Source: Hetaerina americana
Taxonomy: Eukaryota > Arthropoda > Insecta > Odonata > Calopterygidae
Length of the DNA stretch: 64,000 nucleotides
NCBI GenBank assembly: GCA_022747635.1
Contig: JAKTNV010000003.1
Coordinates: forward strand, 15,903,086-15,967,085
Direction of reading: 5' to 3'
Positions 15,251 to 26,536 of the stretch are shown piece by piece; position 1 is the stretch's first letter, and each line of letters starts with the position of its first letter. The notes under the pieces were generated by a model. That model was given only the letters and a program-made list of their open reading frames with translations. It had not been told where the DNA came from and did not search any database. The position numbers and the translations under genes are program-made.

Positions 15251-16600
15251 TGGCAATGAATTATTTCTCCTCCCATTTCTCTCCGTATTTTGACATTGTA
15301 AACAAACTACGTACTTATTTGGCGTCAAAAAGACGCGAATCCTGTTTAATGGGAGGAGAACTTTCCATGGTCAAATGACAGCCTCGGGCGAGGGAACTGG
15401 AAGCCGAATCCGAGTACGACTAGTAAAAGTTTTATGAAGCCTTCGAGTGAAAGTTAAAAAGCAACAAAACGTTTCCACAGAAAATAAGGCAATTATCACA
15501 AATTCCTTTCAAACTAGCAGACATTTTGAATTGAGTGGCTCCTCAAGTACTATTCTACACTAGTAAGCCTCGTGGGATGAAATAATCTCAGTAGGGATTA
15601 AATCACTGAAAATTATTTAGACAAGCATGCAGCTAATCTAACAATAGGAGTCAACAGCTTGAAATATATTATATTTCTCCAGATATTTTCGTATTAGATT
15701 TTATTGGGATTCGATCAAAAAAATCGCCGCAGTTGCATTTGCAAATTACCCACGAACTACCCAATAGATGAGACACCATAGTCGCTACAAAATAAAGTAA
15801 TACAATTTCGCTACAAAATAAAGACGACTATCTATCTACATGTATCTATCCATCTATGCAATATCAGCCCACAAACATTGTAGTTTATAGTGTTATCTAT
15901 TTCAACATGCTCTGAAATATTAGGTAATTTTGTACCGTAGAGTCAGCTTTGGAAATTCAGTCACAAATTCGAACACAACATCCATCCCCAAATGCGGAAT
16001 TCCCATCAAAGACCTTCCAAGATAGTCTTCGAGTTCATGAACCACTAAGCTAACAGAGCCAACTTTTATTTTATAGCACGCACCCCTGATCACCAAAGCA
16101 TGGATCGAAGTTTTCATTCATTATTTACCTCTTTGGATCCACACAAAAATAATCAGGTTAACACGTAGTAATCAAAGCAATTTAATATCCAATTACTCTA
16201 TTTCATGTACAAACAAGTTAAGTCATTGATTCCAATTTTCAAGCAGGTAACAATTGAGATAAGAGCTGGTGTAAAAATAATTGAACTAAAGGAAAAACTT
16301 AAATTCTTGGAATAATTAGTTATCAAATAATATTCCTCGTCAGGAAAATAAAACATGTTTTGCGAAAATGAAGATCATCTATATTCCGCCATATATTTTT
16401 ATCATCACCACACGCGGCATTCGTGACCGACGCCAGTAAAAACCGCTGCTCTAAATCCGATTGATTTAATATTCGCCTTTTTTCTTCGTTTGTTTTAAGA
16501 AAACGCCCAACATTATGTCGGGAGCCCGAACGTATCTAGATCGGGCTCAAAAGAATTATACATGTTCCGTCGCGACCTTTTAGTTCCGGTTTTGACGGTA
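15251..16600. other. AT-rich non-coding stretch
   Basis: I see no supported gene. A short degenerate CTAT-type microsatellite lies near 15830-15857, and a direct repeat of 'cgctacaaaataaag' occurs at about 15783 and 15809. Confidence 0.5.
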
Positions 16601-17480
16601 GACCTCTTCCGTAATTTTCGCCGCCTAATTCCACCTTCCATCCTCCGACACGCCAAGGTTACCCGATTCCAAATGGGTTCACCAATGAAGATTCGTAAAT
16701 GGAGGGGGACTGTTTTGAGAGCCGGATAGGGTCTGTTTGATAGACGGATAGGAGGGAGGATGGGACGGGAACTTTGTTTTTTGGTTGATACTCTCTTCTT
16801 CCTCCGAAAGGGTAACTGGGGGCGTTCCGACGCAAAAGAGGGCGCAGAGTCGCGACGCTTTTTTGCCTCGCTTCCATGACCTCCGAGGAGGAGAAATACC
16901 CTCGTCGGAGGAAGGTCGCGAGTGCTCTCCCCTCCACCCTCCCTTGCGTGACGCGCGTTGAAAACACCCTTTTAGCTCCCTTTTCGTCCCATTTTTTTCG
17001 AGGGGCGGGAGAGGAGAGGGCTGAGGGGGAGAATAGGGGTGGAGGATAAACGAGTACCTACGATACTCGAGGATACTCGTACATGTCGTCATCTATTTCC
17101 CCGTGTGACGCACACCAACTCAAGAGCCCGCACATACTACGTAACAGTGACTGGGCGGGCGGGAGAGAGCACACGAGAGGGACTGACAAGCCGTTGCGGG
17201 GGCGCCAAAGTGGGGATGGAACCCGATGAGAGGTCCCTGGAACTTCCGCCCGTCAAAAGCGGAGGCGGAGAGAACGGGAGGGAGACGCTCACCCTCTGTT
17301 CCAAAATCGGGGGTGGCTGGGGGGAGAGGAGATGGCGGTTGGGAGATTGGGCAGGAGTGGGATGGATGAGACTGGAGAGGAAGGAAGGAGAGTGACGGGC
17401 TACACGGCTCAGGGGATCTTCGCGTCGGTCTTTTCACTCGGTTGCCCTAGAAACGAGATCGAAGCGTTTCGAGGATCACT
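16600..17480. other. GC-rich, CpG-rich patch
   Basis: This GC-rich segment has alternating purine-rich runs (16980-17040, 17265-17400) and CpGs. Four overlapping open frames (102-137 codons) occur on both strands. They conflict with each other and resemble no family I know. I read it as a CpG-rich regulatory or simple-sequence patch, not coding sequence. Confidence 0.5.
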
Positions 17481-20400
17481 CGAACAGATCGATCATTAAA
17501 GGAATTGGGACGCGGCCAGAGGATATGGAGGATTCCCTCCCTCAGATTTCAACCGGGCAAGTGCAAGCGCATCTTCGATGGTTTTTAAAAAAAAATAAAG
17601 AATTGGGAACGATTTCGACGGATATCAACTCCAACAATAGACCGCATCTATTGAACTGCGAGGTTTCGGAACCAAAAAAATACTGTCGCCATCGTTCAGG
17701 TTTCTATTTATGGCATTAATATCCCGCAAATGATATTACTTAGGCTATACTTAGAAGTTCCTTCGTCATTACGCGTACAATGGTTCGCCCACAGTAGAAT
17801 CATGATTTACGAAACAATAATACTCCATGGGTGATGGATTTCAGCTCGCTTGCGGAAAAAGATATCTAATACCCATAAAGTACTGGTAATTATCCAAGAG
17901 AATCAAACGCAGAATTTAAAGTGACTCAATTCTTAACATTTCATAACTGTCAAATCACGGCCCGGAGAAAATAAATTTAAGGTTTTGGAACCAAGGAGAA
18001 TGAATGACGTAAGTATTTCTGGGCGGGGATTTTCAATAGTGCATTTAATGATTGATGGTTATCACGGGATGAAATCATAGAATATGGGTATAGGTAAAAG
18101 CTGAAAGTAATTCAATATTGTAATCGTTAGCTTACGAAGACTTTTGAAACAATTATTAAATAATGGGGAATAACTTCGCAAACAAAAATGAAAGATACCT
18201 TATCGATAATTCTCACGGCTTCTTCACTAGTACTTAGTTGAGAACGTTATAGCTAATGGAAGAATCTTCTTCAGTTTAACAGAAATATACTCCAGTATGT
18301 TCACACGACAAAAGCTAACTCATGGTTCATTTCACTAAAGGCAATCGCGCTCATTGCTACCCTGTAAATAATCTCATGCACTAAATATTAGTTTTCAATT
18401 ACTCTATGACGGCAAAATGAAATTAATTCGTTTATATTTTATAATTCCTTCCATTATGAGTATATTCTGGATATTTATATGACCAAAATGTATAACTTGA
18501 CACTTCTCTGTTAAATTACGATGGCGACTACAACAATTTGAACATTAATCAACAAAACATCATTGTATTTCAAGGGTGAACTCGCGTTTGTAGTGATAAT
18601 CATACTTTTTTCTTCAGACGTCGACAAGAAAGAAATTTTGGAGAAGAAATTCCAACCATGCTAATATAATAATCTAGGTCTTTACGCTAAATTCCAAATG
18701 ATAATAAAAAGGAATTTACGAATGAGAAGGGCATAGGAATCCATTATAACACTCACGGCACAGGCAGAACTGTAAAACAGAGAACCAGCAGCTACGCAGG
18801 ATTTGAAACTCACCTGCAATGAAAGAAAAATGCTATTAGAATAAAAGTAATTAAAAATACTATTTCAATAAAACTAATAACAAAAATACTACAATTTGAA
18901 TCATTTAAAACACTCCCTCCAACCACCAGCATGAATATACATACAAATGACGTCAAGCCGATTGTTATCCATTAAATCTCCCGAAGTCCCCCGACCGAAA
19001 TACACATTTGGAAGTTAAAAATGAAGACTTACAATACCTTTCCCCCAATATTTTCGCATATGTATTTCTGTTATGAACTTCGGGCGAAGTTACGGTGATT
19101 TTTTTCGCTCAAGTTGTTAATAAGCGAGAATTCATATTAAACGTGACACGTTGCCCAGCACCTGACTATGAGATAAAGATAGCTAGCTAGCTACCTTGTT
19201 TCACTTCGCCTCGGAAGCCATAAAAACGGGGGAGTCTATCACCGCTTGAAGTGCGAAAATGTTTCCAAATAGCTACGAATTCTCCCGGCAGTCCGGAAAT
19301 TAAAATTATGCTTACGTGCTTAAATCACAGCTAAAATCGTAACCTTACTCAACACACCTGTGCCCGTTTCCATCGCCACAATTTTTCTTTTATTAATTTT
19401 TCGTGATGCGTCGAATCAGCCAACAGCAAAAGATATCAGGGAGCACACGCCACACACCCCCACACAAACACACACACACACTGATAGCTTTAATCTGACG
19501 ATGCATCCAACAGTACACATATCGTCACACTTTTCCGTCAACACTTTCCACTTCTGGAGCTTGGGCATTCGAGCGTTCCAGAGAACGTTCAAGAATCGAC
19601 AATGAAAATATCCACTCTTATCCAAAGATCATCCATCTAGTTTTAATGCAAGGGATGCAACTGGAAACCATAGAATTAGTTTCAAGGTTTACATAGCAAC
19701 TGCTTATTCAACGTAAACAGCTCCAAAACGGCCGAAATTTCTGCCGGAGAAAAAGTCAGGAAATGACTAAATGTTGGCAATAATTCGGGGAAAAAGGCCA
19801 AAATATTCCAAAAAAGTCGCGAATTTTATAGGAGGGCATTGGGGATATGATATGAGAATCGAGGATCCTCGACAAGAATGAGGCTCCTTACAGTTGTGGG
19901 ATCAGTTCGTGGTTGCTGTTGGTCCTCGCGGGTGGAGGCCCTGGAGAAACCCGATACTGCTGCTGCGCCAATTTCAGTGATATCGGTGACAAGCGAGGCG
20001 ATGAAAAATGATACACAGATAATAATACCTTATCAGATTCGAACCACTAGGTAGACAATCGGGACAAAAACGACTTCTTCATTTGAATCATTATCAAGTG
20101 CAAAACGGAGTAAAATCGGAAATTGGAATCCATTAAATGGGAGTGACCACCGTCTGCTAAGGGGAGCTCATTGTCTCCTCACTAGTAACATGCAATGACT
20201 TTCTCGAGAGCCCAGGAGACGCGAACGTCACTTACGGGGATTGATAACCAAGAAATTCAATGGCCAATGAACACAGTAACACAGGAAAATCATTTCACTC
20301 CATTCTTTCCTTTTTCCCTTCACAAAATCCGAAGTTTGCTGAGGAATAAAAAAATTACATCAAAGATCAACGTCTCCGTTGAATTTTCCACTCGAGAGGC

Positions 20401-21140
20401 ATTCGTAACCAGGGGTCCTAAATCGATTCTTCCAATAAACGTTACGTATTTTATCAGCAAAACAAGCCACTAGAAATGAGCATTCTCAAGCTTTCCTCTA
20501 ACGTTGAGCTCGATCTTTGGAAAAAATAGCCGACTGATTACACTTACTGATTGAAATTACACCTTTTAGTGCCAAAGAAGAAAGAGCGTTTGCGTTATGA
20601 ATTTTTATGTCAAATTGTTCGTCACGAACGATTTTTACTTGTTGGTCTCGGTTTACGCATTTGAGCATTAAAGTTCTGCTTCGCTGAGTCGAGTGCAATG
20701 AGAACTCGGGTGCAAGTAATTAATTCCATGCCGCTTACGGTAAATTCCTTCAGGAAGGACACTGCGTGGCTATGGAGTTCGTTTTAGTTCGTCAAGTACT
20801 TGGACATACTATCATAAAATGGTAAAATAATGCGAAACCAGCCAGCGGAAACTCACGAGGATGTTCCAAAAAAAGAATTAGCTAAAGTAAAAATTACACT
20901 TCCTTGGAGACTTTTATACCCTCTCGTAATTTTCACTATGCGGCAACTGAGGCCCTTAAGCAATATTTGTCTTATCTTGAGCACAAAAAGACATTCCCGA
21001 CGCATGCAACCGAGTCGACAATCGCCATTAGGAGTTTGAACAGCCATTACCAGCATTAATAGTTCCCTTAAGTTGAGGGCACTTTTTGGCACGAAAGATA
21101 GGGCATTGTCAATGCTACCATGTTTGACATGAATTGAGTA
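17480..21140. other. AT-rich non-coding stretch
   Basis: I see no supported gene or mobile element. A CA-rich simple repeat lies at 19444-19481. Confidence 0.6.
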
Positions 21141-21143
21141 TAT

Positions 21144-21339
21144 ATAATGAACACCGAGATAGCACCGGCGAAAAAAAACAAAAACACAGAAACACACCAA
21201 AAAGAAAACTCACACGCATTTCGAATCAAGGAAGAGAAGAGGTGGTATCGCCACCGAAAATTCGTAATACGAGCGAGTTTTCTTTTTCGTGTGTTTCTGT
21301 GTTTTTGATCACCAGTGCTATCTTGGTGTACATTATTAT
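21144..21339. repeat. Head-to-head inverted repeat with hammerhead-like centre
   Basis: The arms at about 21144-21211 and 21275-21339 are reverse complements with a few mismatches. Each reads, from the centre outward, as a T-rich body containing TTTCTGTGTTTTT, then a GTGCTATCT block and a GGTGT block. Between the arms the plus strand carries a small stem (GGTGG 21241-21245, CCACC 21251-21255) followed directly by GAAA. This resembles stem II and the GAAA strand of a hammerhead ribozyme. The C3-U4 bases of the catalytic core are not conserved, so activity is doubtful. I infer an inverted pair of 5'-truncated non-autonomous retroposons. Confidence 0.6.
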
Positions 21340-21370
21340 TCACATCCGTGAGACTTTCACATAAATTTTA

Positions 21371-21482
21371 CAGGTGTATGATGACGGCCGTGGCGTCGTA
21401 AAGCCAAAACTATATATTTGAGTGTCCTTTCTTTGTGTTTCTGTGTTTAAATGTGTTAATCAATCTTCTATATTTGTGTGTG
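21371..21482 (+). mobile_element. Short retroposon unit with hammerhead-like motif
   Basis: The unit starts with a hammerhead-like motif: GATGA at 21380-21384, a GACG/CGTC stem (21383-21386 with 21394-21397), then GTAAA where GAAA is expected. It continues into a T-rich body containing TTTGTGTTTCTGTGTTT (about 21432-21448) and ends in a long TA-rich tract. The body resembles those at 21275-21339, 33765-33815 and 34790-34812. It looks like a degenerate member of the same non-autonomous family. Confidence 0.45.
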
Positions 21483-21484
21483 TA

Positions 21485-21528
<44 letters not shown>

Positions 21529-21617
21529 TATATACATATATATATATATACACACATATACATATATACACACACACATATACATATATACACACACACA
21601 CATATATATATATATAT
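21483..21617. repeat. TA-rich microsatellite
   Basis: A (TA)n tract interspersed with CA and CACA units follows the retroposon unit at 21371-21482 and is closed by a T-run. It produces artefactual Tyr-Ile open frames in several frames, which are not genes. Confidence 0.9.
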
Positions 21618-21619
21618 TT

Positions 21620-23126
21620 TTTTTTTAATTTATTTATTGCTAGTGTGTGTATGTACACTCCAAATATACGTTATTTAGATAAAATATTTGTACAAACACT
21701 GAGCTTTTTAATGATACTAGAATAGTACAATATTGTATATTTTGTTTGAACATAATGATAAAAACTGTGCGAATATCGCAGAGTTACATCAATCAATTAA
21801 ATTAATCAGTCAACGTAGATATTTAGGATTCCAACAGCGTTTGGGGAATTTAAAAGGTGGCAATTATACAAAAGCAGCAAGCAAAACAGGTATGTATTTC
21901 ACTCAATTCAGCATGAGTAACAATAAGGAAATGCACCTCTAAAGGTGACTGGTGAGGATCACATTAAAAAAAATATCAGAACATTTGCAGTTGAAAAACA
22001 CGTCACAACGCCTCTGCGCTCACTTGGTTCCTCTCTCGAGAGGCGCAATCCACAGGTTAAGAATATAGACTTCTAAGGTCGTCATACGTGAGCATTCCCC
22101 GGAGTGAGCAACCCTAACCAACTTAAATGCCTCTCCACACCTTAATAGTTTTCCTTCTTAGCTTTTAAAACCCCCCACTCTCTCTATCTCTACGATCCAT
22201 GACAGTCATCATCTCTCTTCCCTCGACTGTTCACCTTTCAGTACAAAACACAAGAACGGAAGCTTAAACTGCCAAGAGGCGGCGCTATGCAATGAATTTC
22301 CCTGATGAGATGGCTTGAAAAAAAGCTAAAAATGAAGAGCCCTTTGCGGTTTCCCACCGCCAAGAATATATAAGGGCATTTGAGCCTCCAGGGTTATAAC
22401 CTCACTTTCCACTGCGAGCACGGCAACATGCACATCCGTAGATTCCGAGTCAGTAGGAGAGGTTGATAATCGGAAATCTCTCGGGACCGACGTGAACACG
22501 TTCATTTTTCAATTTTTGTACTTGTTTTAAAAATCTCTCTATGGTAACTGGTGCGTTTTGCTGGGAACCGAAACTGCACAGGCGATTCGCTTCTTCCGTA
22601 GACTTTTTTGCGAGAGCCCTCTGTTTTTAGGTATCTACTCCATGAAATGTGGATGATCTGATGTGACCTTTATGGTAGATTTTAATTTGCGATTTAATAT
22701 TGAGCACAACGTAGGCAGCTACTGTAGACATATATATGAGTCGGATACTAGAGGTTAGTAGGCAAGCACGATACCGACTGGTCTAACCTGTCGTGTATGG
22801 AATGTTAGCTCAATGAAATAAATTTTATTTATCACCAAAGATACTGTGAATGAACCTTACATATTTACTGAGTTGCAGACCTCATACAAGTTATTTTATC
22901 TCTCTTTCAATCTAAGAATTGGCCCAAACATAAATATACGACATCGCGAATCTGAATAACTAGTTATCAAGCAGCTAGTGCGATATTTCATGATGGAAAT
23001 CAAAGTCTTTCCATTAAAATGTTAACTCTTCGCCCCAGATATTTCCTTCTCATATAGCAAACACAACTTAAGTTATAAAATTTAATTTAATGAGATTAAT
23101 ATTATGCTAATAAGTATGAAGGATAT
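21620..23126. other. AT-rich non-coding stretch
   Basis: I see no supported gene. A possible core promoter at 22367-22407 is listed separately. CT-rich simple sequence occurs near 22180-22230. Confidence 0.5.
22367..22407 (+). promoter_or_regulatory. Possible TATA-type core promoter
   Basis: A TATATAAG box at 22367-22374 is followed 37 bases later by a TCACTT initiator-like element (22402-22407). The spacing is longer than the usual 30 or so. An ATG at 22428 opens only 12 codons before a stop. This is weak, pattern-only evidence and chance is a real alternative. Confidence 0.2.
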
Positions 23127-23138
23127 ATAGTTAAAAGC
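23127..23138. repeat. Target-site duplication, 5' copy
   Basis: The 12-base sequence ATAGTTAAAAGC is repeated exactly at 26525-26536, bracketing the RTE element. The last base could equally belong to the element. A perfect duplication implies a recent target-primed insertion. Confidence 0.9.
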
Positions 23139-23245
23139 CCCTCCCCGGACTACAACCTTGACGTGGTGGAAGGGCTTGTGCGTTCCGATGACCCCTAGAG
23201 CTGTACTGGCGGGAGTAATAAAAATTGCTCCTGGTAGGGTCACCC

Positions 23246-23443
23246 ATGCCAGATAGGTCGAAGGTTAGGAGCCAGACGAAAGGTAGTCCACGCAGCGTCT
23301 GTTCCTCAGTGAGGCGGCTGCAATGGCGTCTGACCCCAGTGGGGCGGCCAGTAAGTGATGGTGTCACGTTAAAAACACTATTGAGGAAGGCAACGGGAAA
23401 CCACCTCAATTATCATTCCCAAGAACAATGTGATGGACAATAG
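23246..23443 (+). CDS. Short leader ORF of the RTE element (tentative)
   Basis: An ATG-initiated 65-codon frame lies in the RTE 5' leader and overlaps the start of the main ORF by 11 bases in another frame. The product is basic (many Arg, Lys, Ser) and has no recognised domain. Some RTE elements carry a very short ORF1 overlapping the main ORF, and this would fit by position. It could equally be a chance frame in a GC-rich leader. Confidence 0.3.
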   Translation: MPDRSKVRSQTKGSPRSVCSSVRRLQWRLTPVGRPVSDGVTLKTLLRKATGNHLNYHSQEQCDGQ

Positions 23444-26405
23444 AGATATTTTGAGTCCTGGCAACCACGGGGCTCGGCCCAATCGGCCGTGTGTCGTGCC
23501 CGGCAGCGGGGGAGGCAAGGCTTCCGCGGTCGTCATCCCACGAAACCCTTGCAGGGGAAAACCAGCAGCAGCAGGACAGAAGACGCAGGAGAAGAAGACG
23601 AAATTAGTTAGAATAGGAACGTGGAATGTTAGGACAATGATGAGGACGGGGAAATTGGAGAATGTTAAGCGAGAGATGGAAAGGGGAAATATAGATATTT
23701 TAGGTCTATGCGAGGTGAGATGGAAAGATAGCGGGGATTACTGGAGTGATAAGTATAGAATAATATACAGCGGTGGGGACGAGAGCCAACGAGGGGTCGC
23801 CATAGTATTAAATGAAGAGGTAGGAAGAAGCGTAGTCAACATAGAGCAGGTAACGGATAGAATACTACTAGTGGAGATAAAAGCAGAACCGACGAACTTA
23901 GTTATTATCCAGGTATACATGCCACCGAGCAACCATAAGGAAGAAGAGGTCGATAGGATATACGATCAGTTAGAGGACATGATTGCATGTGTTCCTGCAG
24001 GGAAACATTTGATAGTGATGGGGGATTGGAATGCGACAGTAGGCGAAGGAAGAGATGGTGATGAGGTGGGGGACTACGGTTTAGGCACGAGGAATGACCG
24101 CGGGGAGAAAGCAGTTGAGTTCTGCAGGAGACAGGGGTTAGTCATCACCAACACTTGGTTCAGACACCACAAAAGACGCAGGTATACATGGAAAATGCCA
24201 GGTGACTCGGGAAGATATCAGCTAGATTATATCCTGGTTAGACACAGGTTTAGGAACAGTGTGATTAATTCGCACAGCTTCCCGGGAGCGGATGCGGACT
24301 CAGACCACAATTTAGTTGTTATGAAATGTAGCGTCCGGTTCAAAAAGATAAGGCAGGGGCGGCGAGTTAGAAAATGGAATGTAGAAGCATTAAATGGGTT
24401 GAAAAGGAAGGAATACAAACAGGCGGTAGAGAAAATCATGGAGGACGGTAAAGAGCTAAGTACTATTGAAGAAAAATGGGAATGTATCAAAAAAGGATTG
24501 TCTAAAGCGGCAAAAGACACTATTGGAACCGTTAACGCTAAAAGGACTCGTAAACCATGGATCACGGATGAGATGATTACAAAAATGGATGAGCGGCGAA
24601 AATGGAAGAATATAAATACAGAATTAGGCAAAATGAAGTACAAAGAATTGAACAATAAATTGAGGCGGGCAACAAATAAAGCAAAGGAAGCATGGTGGAA
24701 GACGCAGTGCGAGAATATGGAAAGTCTGCAGAGGAAGGGGGAAATCGGTGCGCTTTACAGCATAGTTAAATCTTTATCGGGAAGTAAGAAAGGGAGATCA
24801 ACGATAGCAGTTAGAGATAAGGCCGGTAAGGTAATAGTTGACGCAGGAAAGATCCAAGAGAGATGGAAGGAATATGTAGAAGACCTGTATAGTAAAGAGC
24901 TTAGACCAACAAAGTTAGACATTGAAAAGGAACATGACGTAGAGGAAGATAGCTTAGGTCCAGGCATACTAGACAATGAGATAGAAAGGGCATTACGGGA
25001 GATGAAACTAAATAAGGCCGTGGGGGTAGATAACATTCCCGTGGAACTTTTGAAATGCTTGGGAAAATGTGGGAGGAAGAGGCTATATGGGCTGATCCGT
25101 AGTATTTATGAGGAGGGAATCTGGCCGGAAGACTTTGTGAGATCAGTTTTAGTTCCTATTCCGAAAAAGGTAAAGGCCACGTCATGTGAGGACTATAGGA
25201 CAATTAGTTTGATATCCCACGCAGCTAAGGTTGTTCTCAGGATCATAAACAAAAGGATAGAGAGTAGGGCAAATGATTACTTAGGGGATGATCAGTTTGG
25301 GTTTAGGAAGGGGAGAGGTACGCGTGATGCCATTGCAGTAATGAGATTATTAATCGAGAGGAATATAGAACACAACCAGGAGGTATTTGCCTGTTTCGTA
25401 GATTTCGAAAAAGCGTTTGATAGAGTAAATTGGGAAAAACTAATGAGTATATTGCAGAAAATAGGAATAGATTGGAGGGAAAGGAGGCTAATCCGCAATC
25501 TGTACATGTCTCAGACTGCCCAGGTGAGGGTGGGAAACGGGGAGTCAGGATGGGCAGTGTTAGGAAGGGGTGTAAGGCAGGGTTGCCCATTATCACCGTT
25601 GCTGTTCAACCTGTACGCAGAAGAAATGATCAAAGAGGCATGGGAAGAACTCGAGGTAGGAATGAAAGTGGGCGGGGAAGTCGTAAAATCAGTTAGGTTT
25701 GCTGATGACCAAGCTTTAGTTTGTCAGTCAGCCAAGGGGCTACAAGCATTGCTTAGTGAATTGGAAATTCAGTGCGACAGGTATGGGATGAGAATCAATA
25801 TTAATAAAACAAAGGTTATGCGATTTTCTAGAAAGAAAAAGGCCAAGCTTAACATTAAAATAGGAGGGCAAAAGCTAGAGCAGGTAGAACAGTTTACGTA
25901 TCTCGGTAGTGTTTTGGACCAACACGGTCAAAGTAGTAGGGACGTAAGGAGAAGAATTGCGCTAGGCAAAGAGGCTTTCACAAGGAGGAGGGAGTTGATG
26001 ACAGGGACTTTGAGTAAGGATGTTAAGAAAAGACTCGTAAAAACTTTGATATGGAGCGTAGCTATGTACGGAGCGGAAACGTGGTCATTGAAGCAGGAGG
26101 ATAGACGTAGATTGGAGGCTTTTGAAATGTGGGTGTGGAGAAGAATGGAGAAGGTGAAATGGACAGAGAAGAAAACAAATGAGGAAGTACTTGGTATGGT
26201 GGGCGAAGAGAGGGGTTTGTTGGGAGCAATCCTATGGAGGCAGGAAAAGTGGATGAAGGGGGTGTTGACCGGCAGTGGGATGTTGAAGACTGTGATAGAG
26301 GGTAGAATGTTGGGCAAAAGAGGAAAGGGAAGGAACAGGATAGGGATGTTGGACGGGATGAAGGGAGGAAGGAAGTACTCAGAGATGAAGAGGGACCTGA
26401 TATAG
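23433..26405 (+). CDS. RTE endonuclease-reverse transcriptase polyprotein
   Basis: This 990-residue protein nicks target DNA and copies the element RNA into the nick. Residue numbers here count the GTG just upstream as 1. The endonuclease/exonuclease/phosphatase domain covers about 58-300 and keeps N66 (GTWNVR), E95 (CEVRW), D199 and N201 (GDWNA), D266 (LDYIL) and S291-D292-H293. The reverse transcriptase covers about 515-800, with PIPKK (576-580), GFRKGRGTRD (624-633), palm Asp D658 (VDFEKAFDRV), RQGCPLSP (716-723) and the catalytic FADD (757-760). A basic C-terminal region (about 860-991) has the conserved AMYGAETW and WVWRRM blocks of RTE proteins. I chose the ATG at 23433 because the in-frame codon before it is GTG. 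An ATG at 23428 is followed at once by TGA, whose last base overlaps the chosen ATG. No stop or frameshift is seen. The function is firmly supported; activity is inferred. Confidence 0.93.
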   Translation: MDNRDILSPGNHGARPNRPCVVPGSGGGKASAVVIPRNPCRGKPAAAGQKTQEKKTKLVRIGTWNVRTMMRTGKLENVKREMERGNIDILGLCEVRWKDSGDYWSDKYRIIYSGGDESQRGVAIVLNEEVGRSVVNIEQVTDRILLVEIKAEPTNLVIIQVYMPPSNHKEEEVDRIYDQLEDMIACVPAGKHLIVMGDWNATVGEGRDGDEVGDYGLGTRNDRGEKAVEFCRRQGLVITNTWFRHHKRRRYTWKMPGDSGRYQLDYILVRHRFRNSVINSHSFPGADADSDHNLVVMKCSVRFKKIRQGRRVRKWNVEALNGLKRKEYKQAVEKIMEDGKELSTIEEKWECIKKGLSKAAKDTIGTVNAKRTRKPWITDEMITKMDERRKWKNINTELGKMKYKELNNKLRRATNKAKEAWWKTQCENMESLQRKGEIGALYSIVKSLSGSKKGRSTIAVRDKAGKVIVDAGKIQERWKEYVEDLYSKELRPTKLDIEKEHDVEEDSLGPGILDNEIERALREMKLNKAVGVDNIPVELLKCLGKCGRKRLYGLIRSIYEEGIWPEDFVRSVLVPIPKKVKATSCEDYRTISLISHAAKVVLRIINKRIESRANDYLGDDQFGFRKGRGTRDAIAVMRLLIERNIEHNQEVFACFVDFEKAFDRVNWEKLMSILQKIGIDWRERRLIRNLYMSQTAQVRVGNGESGWAVLGRGVRQGCPLSPLLFNLYAEEMIKEAWEELEVGMKVGGEVVKSVRFADDQALVCQSAKGLQALLSELEIQCDRYGMRININKTKVMRFSRKKKAKLNIKIGGQKLEQVEQFTYLGSVLDQHGQSSRDVRRRIALGKEAFTRRRELMTGTLSKDVKKRLVKTLIWSVAMYGAETWSLKQEDRRRLEAFEMWVWRRMEKVKWTEKKTNEEVLGMVGEERGLLGAILWRQEKWMKGVLTGSGMLKTVIEGRMLGKRGKGRNRIGMLDGMKGGRKYSEMKRDLI

Positions 26406-26524
26406 AGTAGGATTATTGATTTTGTGTTTTGTTAGGAGTAATAAAATATTTGTTTGGTAGTTGTGTCAGTCCAAAAACCTACCTTAACCGGTAGATTACT
26501 TTAAAAAAAAAAAAAAAAAAAAAA
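26406..26524 (+). other. RTE 3' UTR, polyadenylation signal and poly(A) tail
   Basis: The 3' UTR holds an AATAAA signal at 26440-26445 and ends in AACCGGTAGATTAC followed by a run of A residues. The block 'aaaacctaccttaa' near the end recurs in relics at 38126-38139 and, with changes, at 41976-41989. It may be the 3' recognition end used by the reverse transcriptase. Confidence 0.8.
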
Positions 26525-26536
26525 ATAGTTAAAAGC
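26525..26536. repeat. Target-site duplication, 3' copy
   Basis: This is the exact 12-base partner of 23127-23138, directly after the poly(A) tail. Confidence 0.9.

Larger units (their letters stand above)
23139..26524 (+). mobile_element. Full-length RTE-clade LINE retrotransposon
   Basis: This is a complete non-LTR retrotransposon of about 3.4 kb. It has a 294-base 5' leader, one long ORF encoding an apurinic-type endonuclease and a reverse transcriptase, a 95-base 3' UTR and a poly(A) run (about 26502-26524). The whole is flanked by a perfect 12-base duplication. Short length, a single large ORF of about 1000 codons, no gag-like ORF1 with zinc knuckles and no RNase H domain are typical of the RTE clade. 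The protein resembles the BovB/RTE type throughout, including the C-terminal region. The 5' leader begins with a C-rich block (CCCCTCCCCGG). No internal break is visible, so this copy may be recent and possibly competent. Degenerate relatives occur elsewhere in the window. Confidence 0.93.

Noticed and set aside
21410..21725. Tyr-Ile-rich open frames over TA repeats, here and near 33.8, 34.2, 34.5, 34.9 and 47.4 kb
   Set aside because: They are translations of (TA)n microsatellites.
22302..22330. CTGATGA...GAAA as a hammerhead ribozyme
   Set aside because: The eight bases between the two core strands cannot form stem II, and no flanking stems are visible.
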